Of a DNA stretch of 12,048 nucleotides, positions 1-6,329 are shown one piece after another. The stretch's first letter is position 1; each line of letters begins with the position of its first letter. The DNA comes from JAPLXD01 sp041662765 (GTDB taxonomy: Bacteria > Patescibacteriota > Minisyncoccia > Moranbacterales > UBA11712), in the NCBI GenBank assembly GCA_041662765.1, contig JBAZRT010000025.1, positions 1 to 12,048 on the forward strand, given 5' to 3'. A program made the translations under genes and the position numbers. A model generated the notes under the pieces. That model made no database searches, was not told the origin of the DNA, and saw only the letters and a list, made by a program, of their open reading frames with translations.

Positions 1-107
1 TATATGGCCTCGGCGGCCGGGAAATTTTCAAAGAAGATATCAAGAAAGTTTTTGAGGGTTTGAAAAAAGATGAAGTCGAAGGAATAAAATATATTGGTTT
101 GAAATAA
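1..107 (+). CDS. porA: Pyruvate:ferredoxin oxidoreductase alpha subunit, C-terminal end (partial)
   Basis: Only the last 34 codons are in the window; the reading frame begins at position 3 and ends with TAA at 105-107. The peptide opens with YGLGGREIF and ends in IKYIGLK. The YGLGGR motif followed by a short acidic/lysine-rich helix is typical of the C-terminus of 2-oxoacid:ferredoxin oxidoreductase alpha subunits (PorA). The alpha subunit works with the beta subunit to decarboxylate pyruvate to acetyl-CoA and CO2 while reducing ferredoxin, in the cytoplasm. The stop is one base before the start of porB, so the two are almost certainly co-transcribed and translationally coupled. The pyruvate assignment rests mainly on the PorB-type beta subunit next door. 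Whether a gamma domain is fused to this subunit cannot be seen. Confidence 0.8.
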   Translation, partial: YGLGGREIFKEDIKKVFEGLKKDEVEGIKYIGLK

Positions 108-108
108 G

Positions 109-1020
109 ATGAATAAAAAACTGACAGAAAAATTGGCTCCCGGACACGCGACATGTGCCGGATGCGGGATTCCGGCGATTGTGCGGACGGTGCTTGGCGC
201 GACGGAAGACCCGGTGATCGTTGTGAGCGTGACTGGATGCCTTGAAGTGACTTCGACGCTCTATCCCTATTCGGCGTGGAAAGTGCCGTTCATCCACAGC
301 GCTTTTGAAAATGGAGGAGCAACGGCGGCGGGAATTGATGGCGCGATCAAGGCTTTGCGGAAAAGAAACAAGATTCCAGCCGACAAAAAAATTCAAGTTG
401 TCGTGTTCGCGGGCGACGGTGGAACATATGACATCGGACTTCAGAGTTTGTCCGGGGCGCTCGAACGCCAGCACGATTTTCTCTATGTCTGCTATGACAA
501 CGAAGCCTATATGAACACGGGCGGACAGCGAAGCGGTGCGACTCCATATGGAGCTGACACGGAAACGACTCCGGCGGGAAAAGTGAGTTTTGGGAAAACG
601 GAAAAGCGCAAAGACTTGATGTCGATCGTCATTGCGCATCACATCCAATACGCGGCGCAGGCTAATGTTGCCTATCTTCCCGACCTCAAAATGAAAGCCA
701 AAAAAGCCTTTGAGATGGATGGTCCGCGATTTCTGCTTGTGCTCCAGCCCTGTACGAATTTGTGGAAATATCCGACCTCGGAATATGTCCGCATCGGAAA
801 GCTGGCGACCGAAACGAATTTCTGGCCGCTCTGGGAATATTTTGAAGGAAAATATAAAATAAATTGGGCGACCGAAAACCCGAAACCGCTCGAAGAGTTT
901 TTGAAAACGCAGGGGAGGTTCAAGCATCTCTTCAAGTCGGGAAACGAAAAAGTGATTGCTGAAATGCAGAAAGAAGTAAATGATGACTGGAAAAGATTGG
1001 TGAATTTGTCGGAAGCTTAA
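109..1020 (+). CDS. porB: Pyruvate:ferredoxin oxidoreductase beta subunit (TPP-binding)
   Basis: This 303-residue cytoplasmic protein carries the thiamine diphosphate site and an iron-sulfur cluster of pyruvate:ferredoxin oxidoreductase. Cluster cysteines are visible at C16 and C19 (ATCAGCG), C44 (VTGCLEV) and C215 (LQPCTNLW). The TPP/Mg motif begins GDGG at 102-105 and closes with DNEAYMNTGG at 130-139. The ALYP/FENGGATAAG region (about 51-75) and the WPLWEYF segment near 239 match PorB rather than KorB. Length is normal for the family. The PCPxGW motif usually found around the fourth cysteine reads PCTNLWKYP here, a modest departure. ATG at 109 follows the porA stop by one base, with no obvious Shine-Dalgarno, which suggests coupling. 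The ferredoxin gene 43 bases downstream is the likely electron acceptor. Another 2-oxoacid substrate is possible but less likely. Confidence 0.93.
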   Translation: MNKKLTEKLAPGHATCAGCGIPAIVRTVLGATEDPVIVVSVTGCLEVTSTLYPYSAWKVPFIHSAFENGGATAAGIDGAIKALRKRNKIPADKKIQVVVFAGDGGTYDIGLQSLSGALERQHDFLYVCYDNEAYMNTGGQRSGATPYGADTETTPAGKVSFGKTEKRKDLMSIVIAHHIQYAAQANVAYLPDLKMKAKKAFEMDGPRFLLVLQPCTNLWKYPTSEYVRIGKLATETNFWPLWEYFEGKYKINWATENPKPLEEFLKTQGRFKHLFKSGNEKVIAEMQKEVNDDWKRLVNLSEA

Positions 1021-1063
1021 TGAAAGAATAATTAATTTATCTCGTAATAATTAAGCGAAATCT

Positions 1064-1249
1064 ATGTCAAAACCCAAAGTAAACCAGGAGCTTTGCATCG
1101 GATGCGGAACTTGCGAGGCGCTTTGCCCCGAAATGTTCAAAATTGAAGACGGAAAATCGCAGGTTATCGGCGAGGATTGCGAAAAAGCGGGATGCAATTG
1201 CGATGAAGCCGTGGCAAGCTGCCCGGTAAGCGCGATTTCAATGGAATAG
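1064..1249 (+). CDS. Small [4Fe-4S] ferredoxin
   Basis: This 61-residue protein is an electron carrier, most likely the acceptor for the PorAB complex encoded just upstream. Residues 11-22 read CIGCGTCEALCP, giving ligands C11, C14 and C17, and C53 in ASCPVSAI supplies the fourth. This is the single-cluster ferredoxin layout (Thermotoga / Desulfovibrio gigas type). In that family C21 often forms a disulfide with a cysteine eight residues before the last ligand. Here the region instead has C39, C44 and C46, none exactly at that spacing, so there are more cysteines than one cluster needs. A rare second or 3Fe cluster cannot be excluded, but a full second CxxCxxC motif is absent. ATG at 1064 has no strong Shine-Dalgarno. 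Stop TAG is at 1247-1249. Confidence 0.92.
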   Translation: MSKPKVNQELCIGCGTCEALCPEMFKIEDGKSQVIGEDCEKAGCNCDEAVASCPVSAISME

Positions 1250-1263
1250 CTAAAGCTAAAAAA

Positions 1264-1344
1264 TAAAATCGAAAAACTAAATCTAAAAACTAAAATGTAA
1301 AAAATTTTAGTTTTTAGTTAGCTTGTTTTAGGTTCTCGATTTTA
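1264..1344. repeat. A/T-rich imperfect palindrome of 7-base units
   Basis: The 109-base gap between ferredoxin and the protease is dominated by a large dyad. The inner stem is perfect over 14 bases: 1283-1296 pairs with 1304-1317 around a 7-base loop. The outer arms TAAAATCGA (1264-1272) and TCGATTTTA (1336-1344) also pair, with bulges between. The left arm is built from near-identical heptamers (CTAAAAA, CTAAAAT, GTAAAAA). It may act as a weak terminator for the por-ferredoxin unit or be an immobile repeat element. It resembles in style, but not in sequence, the element at 6330-6453. Confidence 0.7.
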
Positions 1345-1358
1345 CATCATAACAATAT

Positions 1359-2642
1359 ATGGAAAACACAGAAAACAAAGAAGAAATAAAAAAAACACAA
1401 AATGTCAGTTACAGCAAAATTATTGTAGCTGTAATTGTCGTTTCTTTCCTGATATCATCCTTTTTCGGAGCCCTTTTTGGTTTCATGGCGGCGAATATCG
1501 GGCAGGGAAAGATCAGTCTGGGTTTTTTGAAAAAAGGACAGAATTCGGCTGGCCAGTCGGGCAGCGCCGGGTCAGGCCAGACAGTGAGCGTTCCCAGCGA
1601 GGAATCGGCTGTTGTTCAGGCTGTCAAAAAAGATTCTCCGGCGGTGGTCAGCATAATAATTTCCAAAAATGTCCCGCAAACGCCTGATTTTTTCTCTGAT
1701 CCTTTTTTTGATCCGTTTGGCTTTCAGCAGCAACAGCCAAGTCAGAATCAGAATAAAAATCAAAACGGAGACCAAAAACAGGAGGTTGGAGCCGGTTCGG
1801 GTTTCATTGCCTCGAGCGACGGGCTGGTCGTGACAAATAAGCATGTGATCTCCGATGCGAGCGCGGACTATACCGTGATGACAAGTGATGGAAAAAAATA
1901 CGATGCAAAAGTTCAAGCGATCGATCCGGCGAACGATCTTGGCATTTTGAAAATAGAAGCGGCCGGTCTGCCCGTCTTGGAGCTTGGGGACTCTGCCAAT
2001 TTGCAAATCGGCCAAACTGTGATCGCGATCGGAAATTCTTTGGGAGAATTCAGGAATACAGTGAGCAAAGGAGTGATCTCGGGTTTGAAGCGGGATGTCA
2101 ATGCCGGTTCAGGGCTTGGCCAATCCGAACTTTTGAGCCAGGTGATCCAGACTGACGCGGCGATCAATCCGGGAAATTCAGGCGGTCCGCTCCTTGATAT
2201 TCAGGGAAAAGTGATCGGTGTGAACGTAGCGATGGCGCAGGGCGCGGAAAACATCGGGTTTGCGCTTCCGATTGATATTGTGAAAAAAGATATTGCCAGC
2301 GTGAAAAGCAATGGGAAAATCTCGCAGCCCTATATCGGCGTACGCTATGTTCCGATTGACCAACAGATCCAAAAAGACAACAATCTCCCGTTCGACTACG
2401 GCGCGCTGGTTGTTCGCGGACAGCAAGTGACCGATTTTGCGGTTGTCCCGGGAAGCCCGGCGGACAAAGCGGGGATCGTTGAAAATGACATTATTCTTGA
2501 AGTGAACAACACGAAAGTTGATGCCAGCCATTCTTTTGTGAGTCTTTTGAGCCAATACAATGTGGGCGATGTTCTCACGCTCAAAGTTTTGCACAAAGGC
2601 GAAACGAAAGATATCAAAGTTACGCTCGAAGAAAGGAAATGA
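1359..2642 (+). CDS. Membrane-anchored HtrA/DegP-like serine protease with PDZ domain
   Basis: This 427-residue trypsin-fold protease degrades or processes misfolded proteins outside the cytoplasmic membrane. A short charged N-terminus is followed by one membrane segment at about 20-43, so the catalytic part faces outward. The triad is H162 (TNKHVI), D193 (ANDLGILKI) and S274 (GNSGGPLLD). A single PDZ domain covers about 325-425 (SPADKAGIVENDIILEVN at 366-383). One anchor plus one PDZ matches the DegS/HtrA architecture. A Gly/Ser-rich stretch (about 60-75) and a Gln/Asn-rich stretch (about 123-141, with QQQQ at 123-126) flank the start of the protease domain; the second lies in the region of the regulatory LA loop. 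ATG at 1359 has no clear Shine-Dalgarno. Stop is TGA. The gene stands alone, between a palindrome upstream and a strong terminator downstream. Confidence 0.95.
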   Translation: MENTENKEEIKKTQNVSYSKIIVAVIVVSFLISSFFGALFGFMAANIGQGKISLGFLKKGQNSAGQSGSAGSGQTVSVPSEESAVVQAVKKDSPAVVSIIISKNVPQTPDFFSDPFFDPFGFQQQQPSQNQNKNQNGDQKQEVGAGSGFIASSDGLVVTNKHVISDASADYTVMTSDGKKYDAKVQAIDPANDLGILKIEAAGLPVLELGDSANLQIGQTVIAIGNSLGEFRNTVSKGVISGLKRDVNAGSGLGQSELLSQVIQTDAAINPGNSGGPLLDIQGKVIGVNVAMAQGAENIGFALPIDIVKKDIASVKSNGKISQPYIGVRYVPIDQQIQKDNNLPFDYGALVVRGQQVTDFAVVPGSPADKAGIVENDIILEVNNTKVDASHSFVSLLSQYNVGDVLTLKVLHKGETKDIKVTLEERK

Positions 2643-2665
2643 TTTTAGGGGTTGGACCCCTAAAA
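2643..2665 (+). other. Perfect 9-bp hairpin directly after the protease stop
   Basis: TTTTAGGGG (2643-2651) pairs perfectly with CCCCTAAAA (2657-2665) around a 5-base loop, starting on the base after the TGA stop. It has no T-run on the + strand, so by itself it looks like an mRNA 3'-end stabiliser or part of a tandem terminator with the hairpin that follows. Confidence 0.7.
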
Positions 2666-2669
2666 GAGA

Positions 2670-2692
2670 AAAGCCCTTGAAGGGCTTTTTTT
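2670..2692 (+). terminator. Intrinsic terminator for the protease gene
   Basis: AAAGCCCT (2670-2677), loop TGA, AGGGCTTT (2681-2688), with seven T in all (2686-2692). This is a textbook rho-independent terminator on the + strand. Read on the - strand the same stem is followed by TTTTCTCTTTTA, so it can also stop transcription arriving from the convergent pilin gene. Confidence 0.9.
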
Positions 2693-2710
2693 GTAGGCTG
2701 ATTTTTTCAA

Positions 2711-2729
2711 CCCAACATTGAATGTTGGG
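2711..2729 (-). terminator. Hairpin after the convergent pilin gene
   Basis: CCCAACATT (2711-2719) and AATGTTGGG (2721-2729) form a near-perfect dyad 6 bases beyond the pilin stop codon (2735-2737). On the - strand the stem is followed by TTGAAAAAAT, which is not a T-run, so it is a poor terminator alone. It probably works with the 2670-2692 stem as a two-way termination zone between convergent genes. Confidence 0.55.
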
Positions 2730-2734
2730 TCGGG

Positions 2735-3397
2735 TTAATTCTGACAACAAACATACGCTTCACCAAAAGTGGGACCGTTCGGTGCACCGCCGCAACCACT
2801 GCCCGGCGGACGAAAAATGTAGCCGTCGGTAGAGAAGTAGCATCCGCCAAACATACCAGCGGATTTCCTAATGGTAAATCTGCCTACTGCACCACAGGAA
2901 GTCCCGACAGCCAAACCAGTGGCCAGTGAATAGTCCACATAGCACCCTCCTCCTGTCGCCGCCACCGCCGCTTCGATAGCCCGCTGAGTTTCAACTCCCT
3001 GGGTTCCGACGCTGCGGACAGCTTTGATGTTGGAAATGTCATCGGTGACTCTTATTCCCTGCGCATTTGCACTGTTGATCACTTTTCCTTCAGAATCGAG
3101 GAAATAGATGCTGCAGGGGCTTGTTCCGCTTCCAAAATCAGGACAATCCTTTTTACCGGTTGCGCCATTAATGCCGGAGAAAACAACATCGATGTTTCCT
3201 GCCCCGTTTACGATCTGGTTGAGAGCCCATTCCACCCCGGATTCGGAGTTATAGAAAGCTCCGACGGAGGATTTGGTCTTTTGGTTCATCTTGGTCTCAA
3301 GCATTGTCACGCTGGAAAGAGTAACGACCATTCCAAGGATCACAAAAAGAAGAACCACCGCGAAGATGAGGCCGGAACCTTGTTGTTTTTGTTTCAT
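2735..3397 (-). CDS. PilX-like minor pilin / pilus assembly protein, Cys-rich C-terminus
   Basis: This 220-residue protein has the layout of type IV pilus PilX-type minor pilins. It has a short basic N-terminus (MKQKQQGSG), a hydrophobic helix at about 9-30, a continuing amphipathic helix with SESGVEWALNQ (51-61) where PilX proteins have the conserved alanine/glutamate-rich segment, and a beta-rich domain. The region VRSVGTQGVETQRAIEAAV (128-146) is typical of the family's SxGxxxxxxRxIE pattern. The C-terminal part contains cysteines at 152, 168, 186, 202, 217 and 218, in addition to 85 and 95, which suggests disulfides in an exported domain. The Q-G-S-G start is not a classic prepilin cleavage site. 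No other pilus gene is nearby. It has its own promoter at 3430-3458. It could equally be a type II secretion pseudopilin. Confidence 0.7.
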   Translation of the reverse strand: MKQKQQGSGLIFAVVLLFVILGMVVTLSSVTMLETKMNQKTKSSVGAFYNSESGVEWALNQIVNGAGNIDVVFSGINGATGKKDCPDFGSGTSPCSIYFLDSEGKVINSANAQGIRVTDDISNIKAVRSVGTQGVETQRAIEAAVAATGGGCYVDYSLATGLAVGTSCGAVGRFTIRKSAGMFGGCYFSTDGYIFRPPGSGCGGAPNGPTFGEAYVCCQN

Positions 3398-3429
3398 GGG
3401 TTTTGTTTTAAGAAGTTAGGATTGGCTAA

Positions 3430-3458
3430 ATTATAATATTTCAACGTTTGAATGTCCA
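3430..3458 (-). promoter_or_regulatory. Sigma70-type promoter for the pilin gene
   Basis: Read on the - strand, TGGACA (3453-3458), a 17-base spacer and TATAAT (3430-3435) match the consensus at 11 of 12 positions with ideal spacing. Transcription would begin near 3423, about 26 bases before the pilin ATG. The spacer contains a dyad, TTCAA-ACG-TTGAA (3440-3452), well placed for a repressor. This makes the pilin independent of the kinase/regulator unit upstream. Confidence 0.7.
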
Positions 3459-3467
3459 GCTGTCAGA

Positions 3468-3845
3468 TTATTCCGCGCCCAATTCTTTTTTCACTTTTGA
3501 GACCAATTCCTCCAATTTCCATTTTGATTTGATGAAATAGTATGACGGCCCGTTTTTCATGAGCTCATCAAGCGTTTTGTCGTCCGGATTGAGATTGGTC
3601 AGAATAACGACGGGAACTGTTTTTCCCCACTCATCCGCTCGCAATTTTTGAAACATCACTTTTCCATCCATCACCGGCATGAATATATCGAGGATGATGA
3701 GATCCGGCTTTTTAGAAACGGCGACTTTCAATCCCTCTGCGCCGTCCTTTGCTTCCAAGATTTCAAATCCTTCAAGGGTGAATTTGTCCGACAAGGCTTT
3801 GAGCATCGGCAACTCGTCTTCGATGATGAGAATGGTTTTTTTCAT
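3468..3845 (-). CDS. Single-domain response regulator (CheY-like receiver)
   Basis: This 125-residue cytoplasmic protein is a complete receiver domain with no output domain. The acidic pocket is E9-D10-E11 region (IIEDE), the phospho-acceptor is D53 (LIILDIFMP), and the switch residues are T83 (VVILTN) and K106 (YFIKSKW). It should accept phosphate from the histidine kinase whose gene ends two bases upstream. An AAGG element overlapping the end of the kinase gene sits about 8 bases before the ATG, so translation is probably coupled. Without a DNA-binding or enzymatic domain, its target must be another protein, such as a motility or pilus factor or a phosphorelay partner. The PilX-like gene downstream has its own promoter, so a functional link to pili is only a guess. 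Confidence 0.92.
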   Translation of the reverse strand: MKKTILIIEDELPMLKALSDKFTLEGFEILEAKDGAEGLKVAVSKKPDLIILDIFMPVMDGKVMFQKLRADEWGKTVPVVILTNLNPDDKTLDELMKNGPSYYFIKSKWKLEELVSKVKKELGAE

Positions 3846-3847
3846 GT

Positions 3848-5425
3848 TTATGCCTTAAGGGTTATATAAAAAATAGTTCCTTTGTTTTCTTTTGAATCAA
3901 ACCAGATCTTCCCGCCAGATTTTTTGATGATCGCCCGTGCGATATAAAGGCCAAGTCCAGTTCCTTCCATATCCCTCTTCCTTACATTATCAGCCCGGAA
4001 CAGTTTTGTAAATATCTTTTTTTGCTGGCTCTCCGGTATGCCCCAGCCATTGTCCGCTATTTTCACAAGAATATGGGAATTTTGCCTTTTTATTTCAATC
4101 ATGATTTTGCCTTTTGCCGGAGTATATTTCACGGCATTTGAAAGAATATTTTGAAACACGATTCCCAAATGTTCGGGATCTATTTTTACAAGCGGAAGAT
4201 TCCGGCTGAACTTTTTTTCTATGCTTATATTTTTTTGGCTTACTTGAGACGAAAATTCACTCAAAACATTTTCCATTGTCTTGGCCAAATCAATCAACTC
4301 TGGCTTTATTTTGAGGGTTCCCATGTCAATTCGGGATGTATTGAGAAGATCATCCACCAGATCGATCATCCTCTGGTTGCCGGCGTATATTTCGCCGAGA
4401 TAATCCGCCTGTTTTTCATTGAGTTCGCCGAAGTCTTTTTTGATAAGCATTTCCGTATACCAAGAAACAGCGGTGAGAGGCGTGCGAAGTTGATGTGATG
4501 CCATTCCCACGAATTCGGTTTTTGCTCGGTCAAGCTCTTTCGTCTTGACAAGACTGGTTTCCATTTTTCCCAATTCATCAAGCGATCGAAAAGCAAAAAA
4601 TATGAGATAGACGAAAGCTCCCACAATGGAGAAAAGATGAAGTAGAATTTCAAACGAATAGTCGAAAAAATTTATTCTCCGGCCAACCGTCGCCAAAACT
4701 TCCGCAACAATCATGCACACAAGGACAAAAAACAATCTTCGCGCCGCAAGACCGGAAAGTCCCCGGCTGACGAACCTACGCATGAATCCTATTTCCGGAT
4801 TGGCCAAAAGGATGCCGAAAAAAATCATCACAAAGGCCACGGCAGTATGCGCCGCCATACCTTTGAAAGGAGCAATCGTATAAAAGCTGGAAACGCTGTA
4901 GATAAACCCAAACAAAGAAATCAAAGAAACAACTCCGGCCAGAAGAATGATTATTTGTCCTATTTTTATTTTTTCTTTTTCCTGTCCGGCGATAAAAAGG
5001 AACGAGACGCTCACCATCAAAAAATTGAAAGCGCTTTGCGGGGACATCCTCACCGCCGTTTTTCCTTGCGCTCCGGCAAAAAGAAGACGGTCGATCCCAA
5101 GATTGATCCCAAAAAGATATTCAAGAAGGGTAAAGATCCCAACAAGAGCAACGAATGAAGAGAAAATATAGGATATTATTTTCAAATGGCTTTTTTCTCC
5201 TGTTTTCGGACTGACGACCAAAAGTAAAACAATTCCGCCAAGAAAGAAGGAAAAGGCCGTATTCGGAGCAATAATAGGCAAGCTGGGAACAATTCTCTTG
5301 AAAAACATCAGATCAAATTGCCATCCAACGAGCGCCAAAAGGCCGATCAAAAAAACTATTCCTCCCAAAATCTCGGAAAAAAGTTTCAGCCGCCTAAGCA
5401 TTTGCGGATTGATTTGTTTTGGCAT
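3848..5425 (-). CDS. Multi-spanning membrane sensor histidine kinase
   Basis: This 525-residue kinase senses an unknown signal and phosphorylates the receiver encoded two bases downstream. About eight hydrophobic segments fill residues 14-280. Within them a similar segment occurs three times: IIAPNTAFSFFLGGIVLLL (51-69), MSPQSAFNFLMVSVSFLF (127-144) and MAAHTAVAFVMIFFGILL (190-207), which suggests a sensor built by internal duplication. A short linker helix (about 281-300) leads to the HisKA domain with H311 in ASHQLRTPLT. The ATPase domain has the N box (NILSNAVKYTP, 426-436), G1 (DNGWGIP, 458-464), F box (IFTKLFRA) and G2 (GTGLGLYIA, 488-496). All catalytic motifs are intact. ATG at 5425 has an A-rich leader and no Shine-Dalgarno. 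It lies 42 bases after the aldolase stop. No extracellular PAS-like domain is present, so the signal is probably felt in or near the membrane. Confidence 0.94.
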   Translation of the reverse strand: MPKQINPQMLRRLKLFSEILGGIVFLIGLLALVGWQFDLMFFKRIVPSLPIIAPNTAFSFFLGGIVLLLVVSPKTGEKSHLKIISYIFSSFVALVGIFTLLEYLFGINLGIDRLLFAGAQGKTAVRMSPQSAFNFLMVSVSFLFIAGQEKEKIKIGQIIILLAGVVSLISLFGFIYSVSSFYTIAPFKGMAAHTAVAFVMIFFGILLANPEIGFMRRFVSRGLSGLAARRLFFVLVCMIVAEVLATVGRRINFFDYSFEILLHLFSIVGAFVYLIFFAFRSLDELGKMETSLVKTKELDRAKTEFVGMASHQLRTPLTAVSWYTEMLIKKDFGELNEKQADYLGEIYAGNQRMIDLVDDLLNTSRIDMGTLKIKPELIDLAKTMENVLSEFSSQVSQKNISIEKKFSRNLPLVKIDPEHLGIVFQNILSNAVKYTPAKGKIMIEIKRQNSHILVKIADNGWGIPESQQKKIFTKLFRADNVRKRDMEGTGLGLYIARAIIKKSGGKIWFDSKENKGTIFYITLKA

Positions 5426-5445
5426 TTTTTTGTTTTTGCTTGCCT

Positions 5446-5463
5446 CGCCCGTCGCAGAGGGCG
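5446..5463 (-). other. GC-rich hairpin between aldolase and kinase genes
   Basis: CGCCC (5446-5450) pairs with GGGCG (5459-5463) around an 8-base loop, in an otherwise A/T-rich gap. On the - strand it follows the aldolase stop directly and is followed by an A-rich, not T-rich, tract, so it is not a standard terminator. It may protect the aldolase mRNA 3' end or lower expression of the kinase relative to the glycolytic genes. Confidence 0.4.
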
Positions 5464-5467
5464 GGTT

Positions 5468-6319
5468 TTACGCGTTGCGAAACAATTCTATTTTTTCCTC
5501 AACGACCTTCTGCACCGCTTCCCGGGCCTCCCCGAGCAGCTCTCTCGGATCGACAAAACTGCATCGATCACTTGTCAGTTTGCATACAATCCTATTGAAG
5601 GCGATTTTGATATCCGTATCGATATTGAAACAAACAATTCCCCGCTTCACCGCTTCTTTCACTTTGTGATTGACCCAATCGCTTGCACCATGCAAGACAA
5701 GAGGGGTATCAGGAATAAGCTTGTGTATTTCCTCCAATCTCCCCCAATCCGGTTCCGGCCGTTCCCTTGCAAAACCATGCGCGTTTCCAATCGACACCGC
5801 CAAAGCATCCGCGCCTGTTTCCTCAATGAGCCATTTTGCCTCCAAGGGGTCTGTCATAAGTTTGTCCCAATCCGGATTTGATTCCATTTCGGCAAGATAC
5901 GCAACTTTCCCCAGTTCGGCCTGGACTATGACGCCCTTTGGATGCGCATAATCAACAACTCTTTTCGTCATAGCCATATTTTCATGCAATTCATAGTGCG
6001 AGGCGTCCATCATCACTGATTTCATGCCCATTTCGATCGCCCGGACGCAGGTATCAAAATTCCTTCCGTGATCGAGATGGAATCCGATCGGAATACTGGC
6101 CGATTCCTGATCAATAATCGCGTTGATCAGCTGGATAATAACTTTGTCTCCCGCATAATCAAGGGTTTTGGCAGTTGCCTGGATGATGATGGGCGTATTC
6201 TTTTTGATGGCCGCCCGGATAATCGCCTGTGTTATCTCCATATTCGAAGTATTGAACGCTCCGACCGCGTACCTGTTATTTTTGGCCTCCTGCAATATAT
6301 CCTTTACACTCGCTAACAT
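5468..6319 (-). CDS. fba: Class II (zinc) fructose-bisphosphate aldolase
   Basis: This 283-residue cytoplasmic enzyme cleaves fructose-1,6-bisphosphate into dihydroxyacetone phosphate and glyceraldehyde-3-phosphate. The start YAVGAFNTSNMEI (17-29), the motif HLDHG (81-85, catalytic D83 and zinc ligand H84), VMMDASH (102-108), QAELG (133-137), GNAHG (178-182, zinc ligand H181), LHGASDW (209-215, H210) and NIDTD near 235 define the class II fold. Its length is close to GatY/KbaY and the short class IIB aldolases, so tagatose-bisphosphate aldolase is an alternative. The position next to triosephosphate isomerase favours glycolysis. The usual GGEED motif after ELG is replaced by a divergent stretch (AYLAEMESN). 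ATG at 6319 lacks a Shine-Dalgarno. A large palindrome separates it from tpiA upstream. Confidence 0.93.
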   Translation of the reverse strand: MLASVKDILQEAKNNRYAVGAFNTSNMEITQAIIRAAIKKNTPIIIQATAKTLDYAGDKVIIQLINAIIDQESASIPIGFHLDHGRNFDTCVRAIEMGMKSVMMDASHYELHENMAMTKRVVDYAHPKGVIVQAELGKVAYLAEMESNPDWDKLMTDPLEAKWLIEETGADALAVSIGNAHGFARERPEPDWGRLEEIHKLIPDTPLVLHGASDWVNHKVKEAVKRGIVCFNIDTDIKIAFNRIVCKLTSDRCSFVDPRELLGEAREAVQKVVEEKIELFRNA

Positions 6320-6329
6320 AGTTGACGCA

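Noticed and set aside
40..927. Long 295-codon open frame on the - strand opposite porB
   Set aside because: It lies fully antisense to porB, whose cluster and TPP motifs are unmistakable; its translation is rich in R, F and H with no recognisable domain, as expected of a frame mirrored from a coding strand.
1027..1054. Direct repeat AATAATTAA (1027-1035 and 1046-1054) before the ferredoxin gene as an operator
   Set aside because: Short and A/T-only in an A/T-rich gap, so chance is a sufficient explanation; no promoter is aligned with it.
2640..2642. Alternative genetic code with TGA as glycine
   Set aside because: TGA ends the protease right at the end of its PDZ domain and ends the glycosyltransferase at its natural length, each followed by normal intergenic sequence, so TGA acts as a stop.
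5318..5881. 187-codon open frame on the + strand over the kinase-aldolase junction
   Set aside because: Antisense shadow of two well-supported genes; no start signal or recognisable motif.
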